Positions 51,343 through 59,900 of a stretch of DNA of 64,000 nucleotides are shown here, piece by piece. The stretch spans positions 3,100,001-3,164,000 of the forward strand of contig NZ_CP081862.1 in NCBI RefSeq assembly GCF_019797765.1, read 5' to 3'. The notes under the pieces were generated by a model. The model searched no databases. It saw only the letters and a program-made list of their open reading frames with translations, and was not told the origin of the DNA. How positions within the stretch are numbered: the stretch's first letter is position 1; each line of letters opens with the position of its first letter. Made by a program: the position numbers and the translations under genes. Origin of the DNA: Cellulomonas sp. C5510 (GTDB lineage: Bacteria; Actinomycetota; Actinomycetes; Actinomycetales; Cellulomonadaceae).

Positions 51343-53871
51343 TCAGAGCTTCGTGACCGGCGAGTACCGCAGCAGCAGCCGCTTCGTGCCCTCGGTGCCG
51401 AAGTCCACCTTCGCCACCGCGTTCGGGCCGCCGCCCTCGATGGAGACGACGGTCCCCAGGCCGTACGCGTCGTGCGTCACGCGGTCCCCGACGGCGAGGG
51501 TCGGGATGTCGGCGTCCTTGCGCGGCGTCGCGGAGCCGAACGTGGCGCCGCCCGCCCCCGGCGCGGGCCGGTCGCCGGAGCGCGAGGCCGCCGAGCTCTT
51601 CTTCCAGCTCGTCTGGCTGCCCGACCCGGTGCGCTCGCGGGAGCCGTAGCCACCGCCCGCGGCGTACCCGGACCGGCCGCCGAGGAACCCGCCGGGCCCC
51701 CGCAGCCGGTCGGTCGAGGACTCGCGGCGCCGCCAGTCCAGCAGCTCCTCCGGGAGGTCGTCGAGGAACCGGCTCGGCGGGAACTCGTTCGGCACGCCCC
51801 ACGCGGTCCGTACCGCGGCACGGGAGATGTACAGCCGCTGCCGCGCCCGGGTCAGGCCCACGTAGGCGAGCCGGCGCTCCTCGGCGAGCTGGTCGGTGTC
51901 CGCCAGCGACCGCATGTGCGGGAACGTCCCGTCCTCCATGCCGGTGAGGAACACGACCGGGAACTCCAGGCCCTTCGCGGTGTGCAGCGTCATGAGCGTG
52001 ACGACGCCCTGGTCGGGCTTCGCCTCGTCGCCGCCGTCGTCGGACGGGATCTGGTCGGAGTCCGCGACCAGCGAGACGCGCTCCAGGAAGTCCGCGAGGT
52101 TCCCCTCCGGCTCCGCCTGCTCGAACTCGCTCGCCACGGCGTGCAGCTCCGCGAGGTTCTCGACGCGGGTCTGGTCCTGCGGGTCCTCGCTGGCGCGCAG
52201 CTCGGCGAGGTAGCCGGAACGGTCGAGCGCCGCGCCCAGCACCTCGGACGGCCCCGCACCGGACTCGTCGAGCGCCCGCAGGTCCGCCATCATGCCCGCG
52301 AACTGGCGCAGGCCGGTGATCGCCCGCGTCCCCAGGCCCGGCACCTCGTCGACGCGGTCGAGCGCCGCCCCGAACGAGATGCGCTCGCGCTCCGCGAAGC
52401 CGGCGACCATCGCCTCCGACCGGTCGCCCAGCCCGCGCTTCGGCACGTTGAGGATCCGGCGCAGGTTCACGTCGTCGTCCGGGTTCGCCACGGCCCGCAG
52501 GTACGCGACGGCGTCCTTGATCTCGCGCCGCTCGTAGAACCGCGTGCCGCCGACGACCTTGTAGGGCAGGCCGACGCGGATCAGCACCTCCTCCAGCGCC
52601 CGGGACTGCGCGTTGGCGCGGTAGAAGACCGCCACGTCGCCGGGGCGCACGCCGTCGGAGTCGCCCAGGCGGTCGATCTCCTCCGCGACGAACCGCGCCT
52701 CCTCGTGCTCGTTGTCCGCGACGTAGGCGACGATCTTCGGGCCCGACCCGGAGTCCGTCCACAGCCGCTTCGGCTTGCGGCCCGGGTTCTTGCTGATGAC
52801 CGAGTTCGCGGCGGACAGGATGGTCTGCGTCGAGCGGTAGTTCTGCTCCAGCAGGATCGTCGTGGCGTCCGGGTAGTCGGCCTCGAACTCCATGATGTTG
52901 CGGATGCTCGCGCCGCGGAACGCGTAGATGGACTGGTCGGCGTCGCCGACCACCGTCAGCTCGCCGCGAGGCAGGTCGTCGCCGTCCGTCCCCGCGCCGG
53001 CGAGCTCGCGCACCAGCACGTACTGCGCGTGGTTCGTGTCCTGGTACTCGTCCACCAGCACGTGCCGGAACCGGCGGCGGTAGTGCTCCGCCACGGCCGG
53101 GAACGCCTGCAGCAGGTTGACGGTCGTCATGATGAGGTCGTCGAAGTCGAGGGCGTTCGCCTGCCGCAGCCGCTGCTGGTAGCGGGTGTAGACCTGCGCG
53201 AGCACCTGGTCGACGTCGTTCCCCGACGACCCGCCCGACGTCGAGGCGAACGACTCGGGGTCGACCAGCTCGTCCTTGAGGTTCGAGATCTTCGCGCCCA
53301 GGGCCTTGGGCGGGTAGCGCTTCGGGTCCAGGTCGAGCTCACGCGCCACCAGGGTGAGCAGCCGCTGGGAGTCGGCGGCGTCGTAGATCGAGAACGACGA
53401 GCGCAGCCCGAGCGTCTGGGCCTCGCGGCGCAGGATGCGCACGCAGGCCGAGTGGAACGTCGACACCCACATCGCGCGCGCCGACGGCCCGACCAGGGCG
53501 GCGACCCGCTCGCGCATCTCCGCGGCGGCCTTGTTGGTGAAGGTGATGGCGAGGATCTCCCCCGCGCGCGCCTGCCGGGTGGCCAGCAGGTGCGCGATGC
53601 GGTGCGTCAGCACCCGGGTCTTGCCGGAACCGGCTCCCGCGACGATGAGCAGCGGGCCGCCGTGGTGCAGCACCGCGGCGCGCTGCTGCGGGTTGAGCCC
53701 GACCAGCAGGGCGTCGGCGTCGACCGACGGGGCGCGCCCGCGCCCGCCGCGGTCGTCGGCGCCGTCCCGGGCGTCACCGTCCCGGGCGTCGGCGCGGGGC
53801 GGCACGGCGGCGGGCAGCCGTCCGAGGTCGGCGAGGCCGGGCAGGGGCAGGTTCTCGAAGAGCGACGTCAT
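51343..53871 (-). CDS. pcrA: ATP-dependent DNA helicase PcrA/UvrD
   Basis: 842 residues. Superfamily 1A 3'-5' helicase used in repair and removal of stalled polymerases. Motifs: LNPQQRAAVLHHGGPLLIVAGAGSGKT (Q motif and Walker A), ITFTNKAAAEM (Ia), LVDEYQDTN (II), VVGDADQSIYAFRGA (III), EQNYRSTQTIL (IV), VTLMTLHTAKGLEFPVVF (V), VGLTRARQRLYI (VI). The C-terminal tail ends in a domain beginning ALAVGDRVTHDAYGLGTVVSIEG, a Tudor-like fold of PcrA. ATG 53871 is chosen 17 codons into the open frame, at MTSLFENL. Confidence 0.97.
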   Translation of the reverse strand: MTSLFENLPLPGLADLGRLPAAVPPRADARDGDARDGADDRGGRGRAPSVDADALLVGLNPQQRAAVLHHGGPLLIVAGAGSGKTRVLTHRIAHLLATRQARAGEILAITFTNKAAAEMRERVAALVGPSARAMWVSTFHSACVRILRREAQTLGLRSSFSIYDAADSQRLLTLVARELDLDPKRYPPKALGAKISNLKDELVDPESFASTSGGSSGNDVDQVLAQVYTRYQQRLRQANALDFDDLIMTTVNLLQAFPAVAEHYRRRFRHVLVDEYQDTNHAQYVLVRELAGAGTDGDDLPRGELTVVGDADQSIYAFRGASIRNIMEFEADYPDATTILLEQNYRSTQTILSAANSVISKNPGRKPKRLWTDSGSGPKIVAYVADNEHEEARFVAEEIDRLGDSDGVRPGDVAVFYRANAQSRALEEVLIRVGLPYKVVGGTRFYERREIKDAVAYLRAVANPDDDVNLRRILNVPKRGLGDRSEAMVAGFAERERISFGAALDRVDEVPGLGTRAITGLRQFAGMMADLRALDESGAGPSEVLGAALDRSGYLAELRASEDPQDQTRVENLAELHAVASEFEQAEPEGNLADFLERVSLVADSDQIPSDDGGDEAKPDQGVVTLMTLHTAKGLEFPVVFLTGMEDGTFPHMRSLADTDQLAEERRLAYVGLTRARQRLYISRAAVRTAWGVPNEFPPSRFLDDLPEELLDWRRRESSTDRLRGPGGFLGGRSGYAAGGGYGSRERTGSGSQTSWKKSSAASRSGDRPAPGAGGATFGSATPRKDADIPTLAVGDRVTHDAYGLGTVVSIEGGGPNAVAKVDFGTEGTKRLLLRYSPVTKL

Positions 53872-53943
53872 GGCGGGACCCAGCCTAGGCGCCCCCACCG
53901 ACACCCGGGACCGCCCGGCCACCGCCCGCGGCGGTGCCCCGCG

Positions 53944-54429
53944 TCACGTCGCGAGCAGCCCCGCGACCCACGCCGCCGTGGCGACCAGCGCGCCGGCCAG
54001 CTCGACGAGGATCGCGATCCCCGTCGCGCGCAGCGCCGCCAGCGTCGCGCGCCAGGCCTGGTCGTGGGGGTGCTGCTCGACGACGCGCTCCGCCAGGTAG
54101 ACGCCGCCGACGAAGCCCACGGGCAGCCCGACGACCGGGATCACGAAGAACCCGACCACGCCGAGCACCCCGCCCCACACCAGCACGCGGTTCCGGACGC
54201 CGGTGCGCACGAGGTGTCGCCCGGCCAGGAGGTACTTGACGACCCCGGCGACGACCGTCGCGACGGTCGCCACGGCGAGCACCACCCAGGCGGTCGTGCC
54301 GCCCGTGACCACGGCCCACACCGCGACCGCGCCGAGCACCAGCAGCGCCCCGGGCAGCACCTGCACCACGACGCCGACCAGCCCGACGACGATCGCGAGG
54401 CCGACGAGGACCTCGCCGAGCGCGCTCAC
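53944..54429 (-). CDS. DUF456 family membrane protein
   Basis: 161 residues, five hydrophobic helices, with GVVKYLLAGRHLVRTGVRNRVLVWGGVLGVVGFFVIPVVGLPVGFVGGVYLAE, the DUF456 core. Function unknown. GTG 54429. It lies 28 bases downstream of another small membrane-protein gene, and pcrA follows on the same strand, so the three may be one unit. Confidence 0.85.
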   Translation of the reverse strand: MSALGEVLVGLAIVVGLVGVVVQVLPGALLVLGAVAVWAVVTGGTTAWVVLAVATVATVVAGVVKYLLAGRHLVRTGVRNRVLVWGGVLGVVGFFVIPVVGLPVGFVGGVYLAERVVEQHPHDQAWRATLAALRATGIAILVELAGALVATAAWVAGLLAT

Positions 54430-54457
54430 CCGCGCCCCGCGCGGACCCGCGCGGGCG

Positions 54458-54808
54458 TCACCGCCACAGGACGGCGACGAGCACGTTCAGCAGCGTCAGC
54501 CCGAGGGTCGCGCCGACGAGCCCGCGCGAGACACGGTCGGGACGCCGGGTCCCGAACCAGACCAGGCCCGTCACGACCAGCGCGACCACGAGCTTGACCG
54601 CGATCTTCGCGTTGTCCGGCGGCTCCAGGTCGCCGACCTCGGCGGCCCGCAGGCCGGTCATGACGATGCCGGTGACCAGCGCGGTCAGCGCGCCGTGCAG
54701 CGCCCCCTTCGGGAAGGCCGGCTGGCGGAGCGTGACGAGGCACCCTCCCAGCACGATCGCCCAGCCGACGAGGTGCAGCACGACCAGCAGGCCGTACACG
54801 GTGTCCAT
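54458..54808 (-). CDS. Small four-helix membrane protein
   Basis: 116 residues: MDTVYGLLVVLHLVGWAIVLGGCLVTLRQP then three further helices (GALTALVTGIVMTGLRAAEVG, IAVKLVVALVVTGLVWFGTR, LVGATLGLTLLNVLVAVLWR). Resembles small actinobacterial membrane proteins of unknown role. ATG 54808 with AGGGGA upstream. Confidence 0.75.
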   Translation of the reverse strand: MDTVYGLLVVLHLVGWAIVLGGCLVTLRQPAFPKGALHGALTALVTGIVMTGLRAAEVGDLEPPDNAKIAVKLVVALVVTGLVWFGTRRPDRVSRGLVGATLGLTLLNVLVAVLWR

Positions 54809-54910
54809 GGTTCGCGGTCCCCTGTCCTCGGTGACGTCGGTAAGCCCCGAGCATCGCACGCGCGCGCACCCGGGCCCCGCAGGGCGCGACGACGGACGGT
54901 GCGGGCCTCG

Positions 54911-55570
54911 TCACAGCAGCCGGCGTGCGGCCGCCCAGCGGGTGAGCTCGTGGCGGGAGGACAGCTGGAGCTTGCGCAGCACCGCGGACACGTGGGTCTC
55001 GACCGTCTTGATCGAGATGAACAGCTCGCCGGCGACCTCCCGGTACGAGTACCCGCGCGCGATGAGCCGCATGACCTCCCGCTCGCGTGCGGACAGCCGG
55101 TCCAGCTCGTCGTCGCCGGTCGCGACATCGCCGGCCGCGGCGCCGAACGCGTCCAGCACGAAGCCGGCCAGCCGCGGGGAGAAGACCGCGTCGCCACCCG
55201 CCACGCGCAGCACCGCGTCGCACAGGTCCGGCCCCGAGATCGCCTTCGTCACGTAGCCGCGGGCACCCGCGCGGATGACCGCCACGACGTCCTCCGCGGC
55301 GTCCGAGACCGACAGGGCGAGGAACCGCGTGCCCCCGAGCAGGTCCGTGCAGGCCCGGATCACCTCGGCCCCGCCGCCGCCGTCGCCGCCCGGCAGGTGC
55401 ACGTCGAGGAGCACCACCGGCGGGCGCGTCGCGTGCACTACCTGGACCGCCTCGTCGACCGTCGCGGCCTCGCCGACGACGCGCACGCGCCCGTCCAGCG
55501 AGGCGCGCACGCCCGCGCGGAACATCAGGTGGTCGTCGACCAGCACCACGTCGACCGGAGCGTCGTTCAT
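54911..55570 (-). CDS. NarL/LuxR-family response regulator
   Basis: 219 residues. Receiver domain with the phosphorylated Asp56 in VVLLDVHLPGGDG, acidic pair VDDH (11-14) and Lys in YVTKAIS; LuxR HTH at the C-terminus (LSAREREVMRLIARGYSYREVAGELFISIKTVETHVSAVLRKLQL). The ATG overlaps the stop of the PspC-domain sensor kinase (ATGA), its cognate partner. Likely controls envelope-stress genes, including the divergent PspC gene. Confidence 0.95.
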   Translation of the reverse strand: MNDAPVDVVLVDDHLMFRAGVRASLDGRVRVVGEAATVDEAVQVVHATRPPVVLLDVHLPGGDGGGGAEVIRACTDLLGGTRFLALSVSDAAEDVVAVIRAGARGYVTKAISGPDLCDAVLRVAGGDAVFSPRLAGFVLDAFGAAAGDVATGDDELDRLSAREREVMRLIARGYSYREVAGELFISIKTVETHVSAVLRKLQLSSRHELTRWAAARRLL

Positions 55571-56907
55571 GCCTGCATCGTCCTCTCGTCGTCGCCGTCC
55601 GCGGCCCGGTCCGGCGCCGTGGCGTCGGGGACCGTCCCCGGCCCCGTCCCCTCCGGGGCGGCGCGCAGCACCGGCACCCGCAGCCGCACCTCCGTGCCAC
55701 CGCCGTCCTTGCACACCACCGACGCCCGACCGCCGCGACGCCGCACCCGCCCGAGGATGGACTCCCGGACGCCGAAGCGGTCCGGCGGCACGGCGTCCGG
55801 GTCGAACCCGTCGCCGCGGTCCCGCACGAACACCTCGACCTCCTCGGGCCCGGCCTCCAGGTACAGCGAGACGGGCGGGCGGCCGTGGCGCACGGCGTTC
55901 AGCAGCGCCTCGCGGGTGGCCTGCAGCAGGGCGTCGGTGTTCGCGTCGGGCTCGGTGTCCCCCACCACGACGGTCTCGATCGTCACCGCCTCGCCGTCGG
56001 GCCCGGTGCGGGTGTCCTCGATCTCGGCGACGATCGCCGCGAGCGCCCCCGCGACCGACGTCCCGGGTGCCGGTCGGTCGTCGTACAACCACGCCCGCAG
56101 CTCGCGCTCCTGGGCGCGGGCCATCCGCGCGACCTCGGTGGGGTCGTCGGCCCGGGACCGGATCAGCGCGAGCGTCTGGAGCACGGAGTCGTGCAGGTGC
56201 GCGGCGATGTCCGCCCGCTCCGACTCCCTCGCCCGGGCGGCCCGCTCGTCCCCGAGCTCCCGCACCAGGCGCAGCCACCAGGGCGCGAGGACCAGCGCGA
56301 CGCCGCCGAGCACCGCCACCGCCGCGACGGTCGACTGCACGAGCGCTCCGGGCGGCGCGTCCTGCCCGACGAGCAGCAGCACGCCCACGCCCGCGATCAC
56401 GAGTCCGCCGGCGAGCCGGAGCCCGCTGACCGGGCGCCGCGAGCCCGACCGCCGCTCCCGCTGCACCGCGTCGAGCTGGCTCCAGGCGAGGGCCGCGCCG
56501 GCGACCAGCAGCAGCACCGGGACGACCCACGTGCTGACGCTCCTGGTGCCCGTGCGGGTCAGGAGCATGGCCGCGGCGCCCGCGAGCAGCGCGACACCGA
56601 CCGCGATCTCCGTCCAGGGGAGCCGGCGCAGCCGCTCGACGGGGTCGTCCTGCTGGGGGCGGGCCAGCCGCTGCAGGCTCGCCGGCCGCTCGGCACCGGC
56701 CACCGCCAGGGGGTCGCCCACGGGGACGGTCACCCACCAGAAGACGTACAGCAGCACGCCGACGCCGCCGACGGGCGTCAGCAGCACGAACAGCAGCCGC
56801 ACGAGCCGCACGGGCAGGTCGAGGTGCAGCGCGAGGCCGGCCGCGACGCCGCCGACGACGCGGCCGCGGTCCGGGCGGCGCAGCGGCAGGCGGGGACGGG
56901 GCTCCAT
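55567..56907 (-). CDS. Sensor histidine kinase with N-terminal PspC domain
   Basis: 446 residues. N-terminal PspC domain (RVVGGVAAGLALHLDLPVRLVRLLFVLLTPVGGVGVLLY, residues 15-62), further membrane helices (100-117, 125-142, 165-181, 192-212), then a HisKA_3 kinase with the phospho-acceptor His239 in AAHLHDSVLQTLALIR and the ATP-binding ATREALLNAVRHG and GDGFDP. The PspC domain suggests sensing of membrane stress. ATG 56907 lies 6 bases after GACGAT. Divergent from a PspC-LiaF-like gene. Confidence 0.95.
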   Translation of the reverse strand: MEPRPRLPLRRPDRGRVVGGVAAGLALHLDLPVRLVRLLFVLLTPVGGVGVLLYVFWWVTVPVGDPLAVAGAERPASLQRLARPQQDDPVERLRRLPWTEIAVGVALLAGAAAMLLTRTGTRSVSTWVVPVLLLVAGAALAWSQLDAVQRERRSGSRRPVSGLRLAGGLVIAGVGVLLLVGQDAPPGALVQSTVAAVAVLGGVALVLAPWWLRLVRELGDERAARARESERADIAAHLHDSVLQTLALIRSRADDPTEVARMARAQERELRAWLYDDRPAPGTSVAGALAAIVAEIEDTRTGPDGEAVTIETVVVGDTEPDANTDALLQATREALLNAVRHGRPPVSLYLEAGPEEVEVFVRDRGDGFDPDAVPPDRFGVRESILGRVRRRGGRASVVCKDGGGTEVRLRVPVLRAAPEGTGPGTVPDATAPDRAADGDDERTMQA

Positions 56908-57042
56908 GCAGAGATCGTCACACGTCCCGACCCCGGCGCGGGGTCCTCAGGGCCCAGGATCAGGGGCCCCGGCACGTCTTTCAGGGGTGGCTCAGGGGGG
57001 TTCCCGATGTCCCGGTGGTGGCCTCCCGGCCAGGATCGAGGC

Positions 57043-58449
57043 ATGACGAACGACAGCGCCGGCCGCGGGCCCGGCCCCGTGCCTCCCCCGGCACCGCCCG
57101 CACCCGGCCCGAACGGGTTCTTCGCGGCGATCCGCCGGACCGGCCTGGTCCGTTCCCAGGACCGCTGGGTCGGCGGCGTCGCCGGCGGCCTCGCGGCACG
57201 GTTCGGCCTCGACCCCCTGCTCGTCCGCGGCCTCGTGGGGGTGACCCTGCTCATGGGCTTCGGCTTCGTGCTGTACGGCATCGCGTGGGCGCTGCTGCCG
57301 GAGCAGGGTGACGGCCGCATCCACCTCGAGGAGACCATCCGCGGCAGCTTCGACGTCGCGCTGCTCGGCGCGATCGCCCTGGTGGTGATCGGACTGTCGT
57401 GGGGCGACCGGTGGTTCGGCTGGGGCCCCTGGGGGACCGGCTGGCTCGGCGCCTTCGCCTGGGCGGCGGCGGTGGTCGTCGGGATCGTGATCGTCGCCAG
57501 CGCCGTCCGCCAGCGCAAGGACCGCCACCCGGGGCCGCCGGCGTGGCAGCCCCCGTCCCAGGAAGGACACACCCCCATGACCAGCACCAGCCCGGCCGGC
57601 ACCCCCGCCGGACCCCCGGCGGCGGGCGCACCGGTCCCACCGGCCCCCGGCGGCCGCGGCCCGGCACCCGCGTCGGCCCCGACGTGGTCCGCACCGCCGA
57701 CGTGGGCCGCCGCGCCCGCCCCGGCGCGCGGCTGGAACCCGCCGCCCCCCGCTCCCCCGGTCCCGCCGGTGCCTCCGGTGCCGCCCGCCCCGCCGCGGCC
57801 CCCGCGTCGCGGGCCGGGCGCGGCCCTCACGGGCGTCGTCGTGGCGGTCATCCTGCTCGGGCTCGCCGGCCTGCTCGCCGCCGACCGCGCGGGCTGGTAC
57901 ACCGGCCCGATCGGCCCCGTCGTCATCGGCGGCGGCGTGGTCCTCGTCGGCGTCGCGATCATCGTGTCCGGCCTGCGCGGCCGCACCGCCGGGGGGCTGA
58001 CCGCCCTCGCGATCATCGGCATGCTGATCGCCGGGCCGGCGGTCGTGGTCGACGGGCGCGGCGAGTGGCGGGTGGACCGCGACGCCTTCCGTGACGTCGA
58101 CGTCGCGGTGACGAGCCGCGAGGCCGCCGAGCGGGGCTTCTCGTTCGGCATCGGCGACGCCCACGTGGACCTCACCGACGTCCCCCTGACGGACGAGACG
58201 CTCGTCGTGCCCGTCAGCGGCGGTCTCGGCGACATCACCGTCGTCGTCCCGGAGGGCACCGCCGTGACCGCCGAGGTCACGTCCGGGGTCGGCGAGGTCG
58301 ACTGGCGCGTCGACGGCAACCGGCAGCGGGCCGACGGCGTCGGCAACGACCGGCGCTTCAGCAGCGAGGCCATGGCCGACGGCCGCGACGCGGAGATCGC
58401 GCTGACCATCGAGCTCGGCGTCGGCAGCATCACCATCGAGGAGGACTGA
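57043..58449 (+). CDS. PspC domain protein with LiaF-like C-terminal part
   Basis: 468 residues. PspC motif RWVGGVAGGLAARFGLDPLLVRGLVGVTLLMGFGFVLYGIAW near residues 40-82, a Pro-rich linker (about 175-265), two or three more membrane helices, and a C-terminal beta-rich domain (VTSREAAERGFSFGIGDAHVDLT, GLGDITVVVPEGTAVTAEVTSGVGEV) like the cell wall-active antibiotic response domain of LiaF/VraT. Likely a membrane stress output of the kinase-regulator pair. ATG 57043 with GAGG nearby and CAGGAT 6 bases upstream. Confidence 0.88.
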   Translation: MTNDSAGRGPGPVPPPAPPAPGPNGFFAAIRRTGLVRSQDRWVGGVAGGLAARFGLDPLLVRGLVGVTLLMGFGFVLYGIAWALLPEQGDGRIHLEETIRGSFDVALLGAIALVVIGLSWGDRWFGWGPWGTGWLGAFAWAAAVVVGIVIVASAVRQRKDRHPGPPAWQPPSQEGHTPMTSTSPAGTPAGPPAAGAPVPPAPGGRGPAPASAPTWSAPPTWAAAPAPARGWNPPPPAPPVPPVPPVPPAPPRPPRRGPGAALTGVVVAVILLGLAGLLAADRAGWYTGPIGPVVIGGGVVLVGVAIIVSGLRGRTAGGLTALAIIGMLIAGPAVVVDGRGEWRVDRDAFRDVDVAVTSREAAERGFSFGIGDAHVDLTDVPLTDETLVVPVSGGLGDITVVVPEGTAVTAEVTSGVGEVDWRVDGNRQRADGVGNDRRFSSEAMADGRDAEIALTIELGVGSITIEED

Positions 58450-59048
58450 TGACCAGCACCGGACCCGGCACCCCCCGGCCCGACGACGCGGCCGAGCCGG
58501 TGACCGAGCGGATCGACCGCCCCGCGGCCGACGGGCCGACGGAGCAGATCGCCCACGTCGAGCCCGCCGACGGGACCGTGAAGCTCGCCGCGGCCCAGCC
58601 CGTGGCGGAGACGGAGCAGATCGCGCCGGTCGACGCCACGCGCGAGATGCGGTCGACGACCGACACCGCGGGCGGGACCGGCCCGGCGCCGGCGCAGCCC
58701 GCCCCCGGCCCCGCCCCCCGGCCGTACCCGGCCGCCGCACCCGGGTACGGCACCGGCCCGACCCCCGGGGCACCGGCGCCCGCCCGCACCGCCGCGCCCG
58801 CCGGTGCACCCGCGCCCGCTCAGCCGCCGGTCGCACCCGAGGACCGCGGCCCGCGGTCCGCCACCGTCGTGTGGGGTCTGATCGTCACGGTGGTCGGCAT
58901 CGGCATCCTCGCCGCCGCCGCGGGCGCGCGGATCGACGTGCAGCTCGCGCTCATCGTGCTGCTCGCCGGGGCGGGGCTCGCCCTGCTGGTCGGCTCGGTG
59001 CTCACCACCGCCCGCCGCCGCAGCCGCGACGGGCGGGCCGGCCGCTGA
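58449..59048 (+). CDS. Pro/Ala-rich protein with two C-terminal membrane helices
   Basis: 199 residues. Residues 1-130 are low-complexity, with the twice-occurring sequences TEQIA; residues 137-180 contain two helices (TVVWGLIVTVVGIGILAAAAG and LALIVLLAGAGLALLVGSVL). The last residues RRRSRDGRAGR are basic. ATG overlaps the upstream stop by one base (TGATG), so it belongs to the PspC output operon. No known family. Confidence 0.75.
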   Translation: MTSTGPGTPRPDDAAEPVTERIDRPAADGPTEQIAHVEPADGTVKLAAAQPVAETEQIAPVDATREMRSTTDTAGGTGPAPAQPAPGPAPRPYPAAAPGYGTGPTPGAPAPARTAAPAGAPAPAQPPVAPEDRGPRSATVVWGLIVTVVGIGILAAAAGARIDVQLALIVLLAGAGLALLVGSVLTTARRRSRDGRAGR

Positions 59049-59071
59049 CCGGCGCGCCACCCCCTCGTACG

Positions 59072-59113
59072 ACGACGGAGGCCGGGACCCGATCGGGTCC
59101 CGGCCTCCGTCGT
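59072..59113. terminator. Bidirectional terminator, perfect palindrome
   Basis: A 42-base perfect inverted repeat (two 21-base arms with no spacer, leaving a small loop when folded) between the convergent PspC operon and the following membrane-protein gene. The strongest hairpin in the window. Confidence 0.85.
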
Positions 59114-59127
59114 GCCGTGCGGGTGGT

Positions 59128-59619
59128 TCAGGCCTTGAGGCCCGCGTCCGCCGGGGTGGTGCCGCGCGTGTCGGCGACGGTCGCGACCGAGCGGCCGGCG
59201 ATGGCCCACAGCGCGTAGCCGACGAGGATGAACATCACGCCGAGGCCCATGACCAGCGCCGCGACGCCGAACGCCACGACCGAGGTGAAGAGCGAGGCCC
59301 GGAGGAACGACGCGTTCATCGCGGTGTCGCGCAGCGGGTCCTCGCGGTCGAGCTCGGCGTAGGTCTTGCCGCCGGTCGCGTCGAGGGCGTGGTGGTTGAT
59401 GATGTCCGCCTGGGCGAACGCGGTCCACGGCGTCGTGACCGGCTGCCCGCCGAAGTTCGCCGCGTCCTCGGAGACGGTGATGTTCTCGTCGGCGAGGTGG
59501 CTGGAGACCGAGCCCCAGGTGACACCGCCGGCGATGATGAGGACGAGACCGGCGACCGCCGAGATGATGCCGATGACGCGCGCAGCCTTCGAGCCGCCCG
59601 TCGCTGCCACGGTAGACAT
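59128..59619 (-). CDS. Membrane protein often labelled LigA-like
   Basis: 163 residues. Helices at 14-34 (VIGIISAVAGLVLIIAGGVTW) and 108-142 (LFTSVVAFGVAALVMGLGVMFILVGYALWAI) flank an extracellular segment with AADENITVSED-like sequence (actual LADENITVSEDAANFGG) and PWTAFAQADIINHHALDATGGKTYAEL. Actinobacterial proteins of this form are often annotated as aromatic ring-opening dioxygenase LigA, which the membrane architecture does not support. ATG 59619 with AAGGGA upstream. Confidence 0.7.
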   Translation of the reverse strand: MSTVAATGGSKAARVIGIISAVAGLVLIIAGGVTWGSVSSHLADENITVSEDAANFGGQPVTTPWTAFAQADIINHHALDATGGKTYAELDREDPLRDTAMNASFLRASLFTSVVAFGVAALVMGLGVMFILVGYALWAIAGRSVATVADTRGTTPADAGLKA

Positions 59620-59796
59620 GTGGTGATCCCTTCAGATACCCCCGTTGCGGACCGACCCCTTGCCGGCCCGGTGGAACCTGTGAGCCCCACGGGAAGAGCG
59701 TCTCCCACGCGGCGGTCGGAGAGTGGGACGTTGGTCATGCGCGCCGCCCGGAGAGGCTTCGTGACGCCACGCACAAACACCGGATTCTCGCCGATC

Positions 59797-59810
59797 GGGT
59801 CTTTCGTCCC
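59797..59810. promoter_or_regulatory. DevR/DosR-type box candidate
   Basis: GGGTCTTTCGTCCC differs at one base from the GGGACTTTNGTCCC core bound by DevR/DosR-family dormancy regulators. It lies in the 281-base intergenic region, 91 bases before aroD and 178 before the LigA-like gene. The rest of this gap shows no other clear element. Confidence 0.4.
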
Positions 59811-59900
59811 ACGCGGAGTGGCCCGCCCGGCCTAGGACAGAGGTCCCGGTCTCCGGGAGGCGGGCCCGTCGGCTAGCCTCGGCGCGGACCAGGAGGACCC

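Noticed and set aside
59072-59113. 42-base perfect palindrome as a possible operator or origin element
   Set aside because: Its position between two convergent stop codons makes a bidirectional terminator the simpler reading.
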